Source: an uncultured Lachnospiraceae bacterium (GTDB lineage: Bacteria > Bacillota > Clostridia > Lachnospirales > Lachnospiraceae). Taken from it: DNA of 19,463 nucleotides. Every line of letters starts with the position of its first letter. Position 1 is the stretch's first letter. The stretch covers positions 1 to 19,463 of the forward strand of contig CAKRNW010000033.1 of assembly GCA_934371505.1 (NCBI GenBank), written 5' to 3'. Below are positions 13,774-19,463 of the stretch, in pieces. The notes beneath the pieces were generated by a model that did no database searches, was not told the DNA's origin, and worked only from the letters and a program-made list of their open reading frames with translations. The translations under genes were made by a program, and so were the position numbers.

Positions 13774-14259
13774 ATGAAACGAATTTATTCTGTATTAGTA
13801 GAGAACCGCTCCGGTGTACTCTGTAAGGTTGCGGGACTTTTTTCAAGAAGGTGTTTTAACATTGACTCTCTGGCTGTAGGTGAGACGGATGATCCGGATG
13901 TATCCTGCATGACTATTGTCAGTTCCGGAGATCAGCGGACCATTGAACAGATCGAAAAACAGTTAAATAAAAAGCTGGATGTCATTAAGGTGAAAACCTT
14001 TGATGAAGTCCAGTCCATCAGCCGTGAACTAATGCTGGTGAAGGTAAAATATAACAAAAATAACCGCAGGGATATCCTGGAAACCTGTGAGATTATGAAG
14101 GCACAGATTGTGGACATGTCCAAAAATATGATGATCATCCAGATCTGTGATCTGCCGGAGCGGACGAGACTACTGATCAGCATGTTACAATCCATCAGTA
14201 TTGTGGAGGTTGCCCGAACCGGAACGCTGGCTCTTCCCAAATGCATTGACAATGATTAA
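13774..14259 (+). CDS. ilvN: AHAS regulatory small subunit, first copy
   Basis: A 161-aa ACT-domain protein that should bind IlvB, raise its activity and confer end-product feedback. The N-terminal ACT domain has VLVENRSGVL and AGLFSRRCFNIDSL, keeping Asn11 and Gly14, the positions at which valine binding is known in E. coli IlvH. The usual RGYNI is changed to RCFNI, and the C-terminus (LPKCIDND) lacks the usual GLSRG-like ending, so this is the more diverged of two adjacent copies. It starts 17 nt after ilvB with AAAGGAG upstream. Which end product it senses cannot be read from sequence. Confidence 0.9.
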   Translation: MKRIYSVLVENRSGVLCKVAGLFSRRCFNIDSLAVGETDDPDVSCMTIVSSGDQRTIEQIEKQLNKKLDVIKVKTFDEVQSISRELMLVKVKYNKNNRRDILETCEIMKAQIVDMSKNMMIIQICDLPERTRLLISMLQSISIVEVARTGTLALPKCIDND

Positions 14260-14310
14260 GAGAAGGACTATATTAAGAAATAGTTGGAGTTTAAAAGAGA
14301 GGAAATAATC

Positions 14311-14814
14311 ATGCAGAAGAAAGTTTTTCAGCTTCTGACAGACAACACTTCCGGCGTACTCAGCCGTATTGCAGGACTGTTTTCCAGAAGAGGATATAAT
14401 ATTGAGAGCATTACCGCAGGTGTGACTGCTGACCCGAAATATACCCGTATTACCATTGTAACGATGGGAGATAATGAAATACTTGACCAGATTGAGAAAC
14501 AGGTAGCCAAACTGGTGGATGTACGGGATGTGAAGGAACTGAAACCGGAGGAATCCGTTTACAGAGAACTGGCACTTATCAAGGTCAGAGCCAATGCTCA
14601 GGAACGACAGGGCGTGATTGCCATTGCCGATATTTTCCGTGCGAAGATTATTGATGTGGCACCGGAAAGCCTGATTATCGAGCTGACCGGAAATCAGGAT
14701 AAGGTTGATGCATTCTTAGGATTGCTTTCCGGCTATGAAATTCTGGAATTGGCGAGAACCGGTATTGCGGGCTTGGGACGTGGCATTGAGAATGTCACCT
14801 ATTTGGAGGATTAA
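14311..14814 (+). CDS. ilvN: AHAS regulatory small subunit, second copy
   Basis: A 167-aa paralogue of the preceding gene and closer to typical IlvN/IlvH. It has LLTDNTSGVLSRIAGLFSRR followed by GYNIESI, QIEKQVAKLVDV, a second domain with YRELALIKVRA and IFRAKIIDV, and the ending ARTGIAGLGRG. Start ATG 14311 is preceded by AGAGGA with about 8 nt spacing; an in-frame start at 14284 would add nine residues without a good ribosome site. It lies 51 nt after copy 1 in the same operon. Both copies share domain order and length, so this is a tandem gene duplication, not one gene split by a frameshift. Confidence 0.9.
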   Translation: MQKKVFQLLTDNTSGVLSRIAGLFSRRGYNIESITAGVTADPKYTRITIVTMGDNEILDQIEKQVAKLVDVRDVKELKPEESVYRELALIKVRANAQERQGVIAIADIFRAKIIDVAPESLIIELTGNQDKVDAFLGLLSGYEILELARTGIAGLGRGIENVTYLED

Positions 14815-14822
14815 GTTGTTTG

Positions 14823-14841
14823 CACCGGGGTGACCCCCGTG
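14823..14841 (+). other. GC-rich intercistronic hairpin before ilvC
   Basis: CAC-C-GGGG (14823-14830), loop TGA, CCCC-C-GTG (14834-14841): seven GC-rich pairs with one C-C mismatch. No T-tract follows, so it is not a terminator. Located 41 nt before the ilvC start, it could mark an mRNA processing or stabilising site. Confidence 0.5.
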
Positions 14842-14882
14842 TACATAAAATCACATGTTTTAACAAAATGGAGGAATGTAAA

Positions 14883-15901
14883 ATGGCAAAGATTTATTAT
14901 CAGGAAGATTGTAACCTGTCCTTACTGGAAGGCAAAACCATTGCAATTATTGGTTACGGCAGCCAGGGACATGCACATGCTTTAAACGCAAAAGAGTCTG
15001 GATGCAATGTCATTATCGGACTTTACGAGGGTTCTAAATCCTGGAAAAAGGCTGAGGAACAGGGCTTTGAAGTATATACTGCAGCAGAAGCAGCTAAGAG
15101 AGCTGATATTATCATGATCCTGATCAACGATGAGTTACAGGCTGATATGTACAAAAAAGATATCGAGCCCAACCTTGAGGCCGGAAATATGTTAATGTTC
15201 GCACATGGTTTCAACATTCATTTCGGATGCATTAAGCCCCCCGCAGATGTTGATGTAACTATGATCGCTCCCAAAGGACCTGGACACACTGTTCGTTCCG
15301 AGTATCAGGCTGGTAAGGGCGTTCCTTGTCTGGTTGCTGTAGAGCAGGATGCTACCGGTAAGGCTCTTGACCTTGCACTGGCTTACTCTCTGGCAATCGG
15401 CGGCGCAAGAGCCGGTGTTCTTGAGACTACCTTCCGTACCGAGACTGAGACAGATCTGTTCGGTGAGCAGGCAGTTCTTTGCGGCGGTGTATGTGCATTG
15501 ATGCAGGCTGGTTTCGAGACTTTGGTTGAGGCTGGTTATGATCCCAGAAATGCATACTTTGAGTGTATCCATGAGATGAAACTGATTGTAGATCTGATTT
15601 ATCAGTCCGGTTTCGAAGGAATGAGATATTCCATTTCCAATACTGCAGAGTATGGTGATTACATCACCGGACCTAAGATTATCACTGAGGATACGAAGAA
15701 AGCAATGAAGAAGATTCTTTCCGATATCCAGGATGGTACTTTTGCAAAAGAGTTCTTACTGGACATGAGCCCTGCAGGACGTCAGGTTCACTTCAAGGCT
15801 ATGCGTAAGCTGGCTGCTGAGCATCCTTCAGAGAAGGTTGGCCAGGAGATTCGTAAGCTGTATAGCTGGAACAACGAGGATGACAAGCTCATCAACAACT
15901 A
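14883..15901 (+). CDS. ilvC: Ketol-acid reductoisomerase, class I
   Basis: Mg2+- and NADPH-dependent isomerisation and reduction of acetolactate or acetohydroxybutyrate. The 338/339-aa length is that of the short class I form. Visible: Rossmann motif G24-Y-G26-S-Q-G29-H, PKGPGHTVRSEY, and the metal ligands D191 and E195 (ETDLFGEQ), E227 and E231 (ECIHE). Start ATG 14883 is set by GGAGG (14870-14874) 8 nt upstream; a TTG at 14820 is in frame but lies before the intercistronic hairpin and has no ribosome site. Codon use differs from its neighbours, with more GCT, GGT, GTT and CGT, as expected for a highly expressed gene. A strong terminator follows, ending the operon. Confidence 0.96.
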
Positions 15902-15928
15902 ATCTGTTTTATTTTCAGGAGTAAAAAG

Positions 15929-15969
15929 CAGAACAATCACGGATGATAAGTGGTTGTTCTGTTTTTTTT
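15929..15969 (+). terminator. Intrinsic terminator of the ilvBNNC operon
   Basis: CAGAACAATCAC (15929-15940) pairs with GTGGTTGTTCTG (15950-15961), 12 bp with one wobble, followed by T8 (15962-15969). Confidence 0.95.
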
Positions 15970-15997
15970 GACAGGTAAAAAAGACTTTTGCGGGGCA

Positions 15998-16019
15998 TGT
16001 CCCTAAGACGCCTGGGACA
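15998..16019. repeat. GTCCC/GGGAC dyad upstream of tetR
   Basis: TGTCCC (15998-16003) and GGGACA (16014-16019) form a 6-bp dyad with a 10-nt centre, about 20 nt before the -35 box. It may be an operator for the TetR protein or an unrelated repeat. Nothing else is seen in this gap. Confidence 0.3.
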
Positions 16020-16039
16020 AAAGGTATAGGTGCAGAATG

Positions 16040-16069
16040 TTGCAAAATTTGTGGAATCTGTGATAAGAT
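16040..16069 (+). promoter_or_regulatory. Promoter of the TetR-family gene
   Basis: TTGCAA (16040-16045), an 18-nt spacer and TAAGAT (16064-16069) with an extended -10 TGA. Confidence 0.5.
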
Positions 16070-16105
16070 AAGGAAACGGTTGAAAGTACTAAGGGAGTAT
16101 CAGGA

Positions 16106-16669
16106 ATGAAAAACAGTGGCAATATCGATCAGCTGTTGGCAGATAGCTTCAAAGAGCTGGCGCAGACAATCCCGATCGAAAAAATTACCATCAAGCAGAT
16201 TACTGATAAAGCGGGGGTCATTCGCCCTACTTTTTATAATCATTTTCAGGACAAATACGAACTATTGGAATGGATCCTGCGCACGGAAGTGATAGATCCC
16301 ATACGGTCACTGCTGCGTCATCATTATCTGGATGAAGCAATGGAAATGATGTTTACCAATCTATACAACAATAAAACATTTTATGAGCATGCCATAAAAC
16401 TGGAGGGACAGAATTCCTTTGATTCCATTGTCAATGCCTGTATGTATGAATTGGTATCAGATTATATTGCACAAAGTTCCATTAAGGCAAGCACCAAATA
16501 TAAGTGGCTGACCAAGGAACGGATTGCAAAGTATTATTCCCGATCTCTCTGCATGTTTTTGCTGGAATGGATTAAAACCGGCATGGATACTGTGCCGCCT
16601 AAGGAACTGGCAGAAATCTACCATGTGCTGATCAGCAGCACGATGACAGATATTCAGGATGTTCTTTAA
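16106..16669 (+). CDS. TetR/AcrR-family regulator, DhaS-like
   Basis: A 187-aa regulator. The N-terminal helix-turn-helix (about 10-55) contains ITIKQITDKAGVIRPTFYNH and FQDKYELLEWI, a phrasing typical of the DhaS subgroup of TetR proteins with the short C-terminal TetR_C_8-type domain. DhaS itself activates dihydroxyacetone kinase genes, but no such genes are nearby, so the target is unknown. AAGGGAG and AGGA lie upstream of the ATG. The coding end overlaps the convergent lysR by 38 bp, and its terminator lies inside lysR. Confidence 0.85.
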   Translation: MKNSGNIDQLLADSFKELAQTIPIEKITIKQITDKAGVIRPTFYNHFQDKYELLEWILRTEVIDPIRSLLRHHYLDEAMEMMFTNLYNNKTFYEHAIKLEGQNSFDSIVNACMYELVSDYIAQSSIKASTKYKWLTKERIAKYYSRSLCMFLLEWIKTGMDTVPPKELAEIYHVLISSTMTDIQDVL

Positions 16670-17537
16670 TAAACGCTAAAAAAGTATGAAAAGACGGATT
16701 AGGATTTGTCTGGGCAGGCCAGGCGAATCCTATTTTTCGTTTGGGAATCTGAGGGGCGGAAGGGAAATGTACTAACGTTCCCTCACTCAATTCTCTGGTG
16801 ACAAAATTTTCGATGACACAGGCAACTCCCAGATTGATTTTTGCAAATTCAATGAGGAGATCCATGCTGGATACTTCCAGGGTTTGCTCGTTAAAAAGTC
16901 TGCTGCCGCTGAGATATCGATCCACATACTGTCTGGTGAGATTGTCCCGGCCTAAGAGCATTAAGGTGGCACGGCTGTCCGGATCTTGCTTTTGACGGTC
17001 GTGAAGGGCTGCCAGGTAACTGTCTGTGGTGACTAAAGTGTCTGAGATTTCCATCACCGGAAGGAATTCCATGGAGGAGGATTCCGGTGCGCCCACCAGA
17101 CCGATATCTACCGTGGAAGAGGAGAGGGAATCAAAGGTGTGTATGCTGGATTGATTTTCAATGGTAATCTGGATGTGTGGATGCTCCTGCACAAAGGCCT
17201 GAAGGACAGGCAGAAGTACAAACTTACAAAGAGTTGTGCTGACACCGATGCTTAAATGCCCATATCCCATCTTGGTATAAGTTTTTAACTGCTCCTCGCC
17301 GTGATGGATGGCAGTGAGACCGGTGGCAATCTGTGGATAGAGAATCTGTCCTTCCTCTGTGAGTTTTACCCCTCTGGAATTACGGATAAAAAGCTTTGTA
17401 CCCAGAGAGTCCTCCAGATTGGCGATGGCTTTGCTGATGGCAGGCTGGGAGATATACAGTTCCTTGGAGGCAGCAGAGATGTTGCCCAGCCGCGCCACCG
17501 TCACAAAAATCTGATAGGAGTTTAAATGATTTTCCAT
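16632..17537 (-). CDS. LysR-family regulator, likely controlling leuCD
   Basis: A 301-aa LysR-type regulator. Residues 1-60 form the winged helix-turn-helix: YQIFVTVARLGNISAASKEL, YISQPAISKAI, LEDSLGTKLFIRNSRGVKLT. The remainder is the two-lobed effector domain (about 90-295), including YGHLSIGVSTTLCKFVLLPV. Start ATG 17537 is chosen for GAGGA 8 nt upstream; the in-frame start at 17576 lies within the promoter. It is transcribed away from leuC and the shared region has T-N11-A type sites, so it probably senses a leucine-pathway compound such as isopropylmalate; that effector is an inference. Its last 38 bp overlap tetR, and the tetR terminator is within its 3' coding region. Confidence 0.88.
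   Translation of the reverse strand: MENHLNSYQIFVTVARLGNISAASKELYISQPAISKAIANLEDSLGTKLFIRNSRGVKLTEEGQILYPQIATGLTAIHHGEEQLKTYTKMGYGHLSIGVSTTLCKFVLLPVLQAFVQEHPHIQITIENQSSIHTFDSLSSSTVDIGLVGAPESSSMEFLPVMEISDTLVTTDSYLAALHDRQKQDPDSRATLMLLGRDNLTRQYVDRYLSGSRLFNEQTLEVSSMDLLIEFAKINLGVACVIENFVTRELSEGTLVHFPSAPQIPKRKIGFAWPAQTNPNPSFHTFLAFIKEHPEYLSSCC
16700..16737 (+). terminator. Intrinsic terminator of tetR inside the lysR coding sequence
   Basis: TAGGATTTGTCTGG (16700-16713) pairs with CCAGGCGAATCCTA (16719-16732) around GCAGG: a continuous 14-bp stem with two G-T wobbles, then T5 (16733-16737). It follows the tetR stop by about 30 nt. On the other strand these bases encode the KIGFAWPAQTNPN segment of the LysR protein. 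Confidence 0.88.
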
Positions 17538-17571
17538 GGAAAAATCCTCTTTTTTTCTTTTAATTACCACT

Positions 17572-17600
17572 ATCATACTATAAACATTGGTTATGGTAAA
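17572..17600 (-). promoter_or_regulatory. Promoter of the lysR gene
   Basis: On the minus strand TTTACC (17595-17600), a 17-nt spacer and TATGAT (17572-17577). The spacer coincides exactly with the T-N11-A dyad at 17580-17594, which would suit autorepression. Confidence 0.5.
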
Positions 17601-17625
17601 TATAAATAATATCTATTTTTGATAT
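17580..17625. promoter_or_regulatory. Two candidate LysR binding sites between lysR and leuC
   Basis: ATAAACATTGGTTAT (17580-17594) is an imperfect dyad (12 of 15 positions match its own reverse complement) with the T-N11-A pattern of LysR-family boxes. ATATC-N7-GATAT (17609-17625) overlaps the leuC -35 region. The pair, 29 bp apart start to start, resembles the usual recognition site plus activation site layout. Confidence 0.5.
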
Positions 17626-17645
17626 AGTAAAGTTTATGCTATAAT
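17617..17645 (+). promoter_or_regulatory. Promoter of leuCD
   Basis: A perfect TATAAT (17640-17645) with an extended -10 TGC. The -35 is poor (TTTTGA, 17617-17622, spacer 17), as expected of a promoter needing an activator. Confidence 0.65.
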
Positions 17646-17685
17646 GATTCTCAGTTAGAAAGATTTACGTTTGGAGGTAGAAACC

Positions 17686-18954
17686 ATGGGAATGACAATG
17701 ACTCAGAAGATTCTGGCAGCACATGCAGGGCTGGAATCGGTGGAGGCAGGACAGTTAATCGAGGCAGACCTGGATCTGGTTCTGGGAAACGATATTACCA
17801 GCCCTGTTGCCATTAAGGAAATGGAAAAAATGAAAGTGGATGGCGTTTTTGACAAGGACAAGATTGCCCTGGTGCCCGATCACTTTGTACCCAATAAGGA
17901 CATTAAATCTGCGGAACATTGCAAATGCGTAAGAGAGTTTGCATACCGCAACGAAATCACGAACTACTTTGAAGTGGGACAGATGGGTATTGAGCATGCC
18001 CTTTTACCAGAAAAAGGTCTGACGGTGGCAGGTGACTGTATCATCGGTGCAGACTCCCATACCTGTACTTACGGTGCGCTGGGTGCTTTTTCCACCGGCG
18101 TGGGCAGTACAGACATGGCAGCAGGCATGGCAACCGGAAAGGCATGGTTCAAAGTGCCCGGAGCCATCAAATTTAACATTGTCGGTAAGCCCTCCAAATG
18201 GGTGAGCGGTAAGGATGTGATTTTACATATTATCGGCATGATTGGCGTGGATGGCGCCTTATACAAATCCATGGAATTCGTGGGCGAGGGAATCAAAAAC
18301 CTGTCCATGGATGACCGTTTTACCATTGCAAACATGGCAATCGAGGCTGGCGGAAAGAACGGCATTTTCCCGGTGGATGAACTGACTGAGGCATATATGA
18401 GGGAACATTCCACCAGAAGCTATGTGAAATATGAGGCAGACCCGGATGCGGTTTACGATGAGGAGTACACCATTGATTTAAGCACCCTGAAATCCACGGT
18501 TTCCTTCCCGCACCTGCCAGAGAATACCCATGTGGTAGAGGAACTGGAGAACGAGGTAAAAGTGGATCAGGTAGTTATCGGTTCCTGCACCAACGGTCGT
18601 CTGGACGACTTACGGATTGCCGCGAAGGTTCTGGAAGGACGCAAGGTTGCCAAGGGCATGCGCTGCATCGTGATTCCTGCTACCCAGAAGATTTATATGG
18701 ATGCCATGGAAGAAGGACTGTTAAAGACCTTTATCCAGGCCGGTGCTGTGGTAAGCACTCCTACCTGTGGTCCCTGCCTGGGCGGTTATATGGGAATTCT
18801 GGCAGCCGGAGAGCGCTGTGTTTCCACCACCAACCGTAACTTTGTAGGACGTATGGGTCATGTGGATTCCGAGGTTTATCTGGCAAGCCCTGCGGTGGCA
18901 GCAGCCAGTGCCGTAACCGGAAAGATTTCCGTACCCGCTGAGTTAGGTTTATAA
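17686..18954 (+). CDS. leuC: 3-isopropylmalate dehydratase large subunit
   Basis: With LeuD it isomerises 2-isopropylmalate to 3-isopropylmalate in leucine synthesis, using a [4Fe-4S] cluster. The 422-aa protein is of the shorter LeuC/homoaconitase-like class. Cluster ligands are visible: C301 in GSCTNGR, and C361 and C364 in PTCGPCLGG. Also seen are the substrate-region GADSHTCTYGALGAF and TTNRNFVGRMG. Start ATG 17686 has GGAGGT 7 nt upstream; an in-frame TTG at 17671 overlaps the ribosome site and is rejected. leuD follows after 14 nt, so the two subunits are co-translated. Related aconitase-family enzymes such as homoaconitase or citramalate isomerase are possible, but the ilv genes next door favour LeuC. 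Confidence 0.95.
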   Translation: MGMTMTQKILAAHAGLESVEAGQLIEADLDLVLGNDITSPVAIKEMEKMKVDGVFDKDKIALVPDHFVPNKDIKSAEHCKCVREFAYRNEITNYFEVGQMGIEHALLPEKGLTVAGDCIIGADSHTCTYGALGAFSTGVGSTDMAAGMATGKAWFKVPGAIKFNIVGKPSKWVSGKDVILHIIGMIGVDGALYKSMEFVGEGIKNLSMDDRFTIANMAIEAGGKNGIFPVDELTEAYMREHSTRSYVKYEADPDAVYDEEYTIDLSTLKSTVSFPHLPENTHVVEELENEVKVDQVVIGSCTNGRLDDLRIAAKVLEGRKVAKGMRCIVIPATQKIYMDAMEEGLLKTFIQAGAVVSTPTCGPCLGGYMGILAAGERCVSTTNRNFVGRMGHVDSEVYLASPAVAAASAVTGKISVPAELGL

Positions 18955-18968
18955 AGGAGGAAAAGCAG

Positions 18969-19457
18969 ATGAAAGCAGCAAAAGGACAGGTTTTTAAGTT
19001 TGGCGATAATGTAGATACGGATGTTATCATCCCTGCAAGATATTTGAATTCCTCTGACCCCGCAGAACTGGCAACCCACTGCATGGAGGATATTGACAAG
19101 GAGTTTATCCATCAGGTGAAAAAAGGCGACATCATCGTGGCGGAGAAAAACTTTGGATGTGGTTCTTCCAGAGAACATGCTCCCATCGCGATCAAGGCGG
19201 CTGGGGTAAGCTGTGTCATTGCCACCACCTTTGCCAGAATTTTCTACCGCAATGCCATCAATATCGGACTTCCCATTATTGAGTGTGAGGAGGCAAGCAA
19301 GGCAATCAAGGCTGGCGATGAGGTGGAGGTGGATTTTGATTCCGGTATCATCACGGATTTGACCACCGGAGAGAAATTCAAGGGGCAGGCATTCCCTCCC
19401 TTCATGCAGAAAATCATTGATGCAGAGGGTCTGGTGAATTATATCAACCAAAAATAA
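18969..19457 (+). CDS. leuD: 3-isopropylmalate dehydratase small subunit
   Basis: The 162-aa swivelling-domain subunit that pairs with LeuC. Family motifs: GDNVDTDVIIPARYL near the N-terminus, EKNFGCGSSREHAP in the middle (substrate-binding loop), and ATTFARIFYRNAINIGLP. Length is normal for the short stand-alone LeuD. AAAGGAGG lies 8 nt before the ATG. The gene is complete; its stop is six bases from the window end, with no terminator visible, so the operon may continue, possibly with leuB. Confidence 0.95.
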   Translation: MKAAKGQVFKFGDNVDTDVIIPARYLNSSDPAELATHCMEDIDKEFIHQVKKGDIIVAEKNFGCGSSREHAPIAIKAAGVSCVIATTFARIFYRNAINIGLPIIECEEASKAIKAGDEVEVDFDSGIITDLTTGEKFKGQAFPPFMQKIIDAEGLVNYINQK

Positions 19458-19463
19458 GATTCA

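Noticed and set aside
16040..16065. Possible third copy of the palindromic repeat (TGCAAAATTT...GAATCTGTGA).
   Set aside because: Only short pieces resemble the copies at 1541 and 11998. The CACAGA arm and GGGCTGC are missing, and chance similarity is the simpler explanation.
18876..19451. Open frame of 191 codons on the minus strand.
   Set aside because: Antisense to leuC/leuD, both clear family members; no ribosome site or recognisable domain.

Overview
The window looks like chromosomal core sequence from a low-to-moderate GC anaerobic Firmicute, most likely a Lachnospiraceae member (Clostridia). The pointers are a short acetogenic pta-ackA pair, AAGGAGG-type ribosome binding sites throughout, a B12-dependent methionine synthase without its reactivation domain, a NiCo riboswitch, a GH25 lipoprotein, LeuC/LeuD of the separate-subunit type, and the tmcAL/yceD/rpmF neighbourhood (ylbM-ylbN-rpmF in Bacillus). 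I see no phage, insertion sequence, CRISPR array, tRNA or rRNA.

Layout. 1-1321: tmcAL (minus), with a plus-strand terminator buried in its tail. 1493-3846: pta-ackA (acetyl-CoA to acetate plus ATP), divergent from tmcAL. 3870-4797: a perfect-consensus promoter, yceD-rpmF and two terminators. 4847-5895: an XRE regulator with six membrane segments. 5929-7132: promoter, NiCo riboswitch with an overlapping terminator, a cation-diffusion-facilitator exporter and its terminator. 7189-8711: a GH25 lipoprotein and a NUDIX hydrolase in one operon. 8694-9346: an unknown lipoprotein on the minus strand, with a TTG start and a terminator-like hairpin in its leader. 9341-11922: metH, sharing a -35 box with the divergent lipoprotein gene. 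11916-12098: a strongly folded intergenic region containing a palindromic repeat whose diverged second copy lies in the pta leader. 12131-15969: ilvB-ilvN-ilvN'-ilvC with a terminator. 16040-16737: a DhaS-like TetR regulator. 16632-17645: a LysR regulator and divergent leuCD control region. 17686-19457: leuC-leuD, probably continuing out of the window.

How it fits together. The right half is branched-chain amino acid synthesis: IlvBN makes acetolactate or acetohydroxybutyrate, IlvC reduces and isomerises it, and LeuCD isomerises isopropylmalate. LeuCD is probably controlled by the adjacent LysR protein. The left half is acetate/ATP metabolism, tRNA and ribosome maturation, and metal export under riboswitch control.

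The most interesting points are the NiCo riboswitch with its overlapping terminator, the tandem unfused pair of AHAS small-subunit genes beside an AHAS large subunit with a shortened C-terminus and altered motifs, the palindromic repeat shared by the pta and ilvB upstream regions, and hairpins or terminators placed inside coding sequence at all three convergent junctions. I did not find a convincing new multi-gene system. Most of the window is ordinary housekeeping sequence, and the novelty is in its regulatory fine structure.
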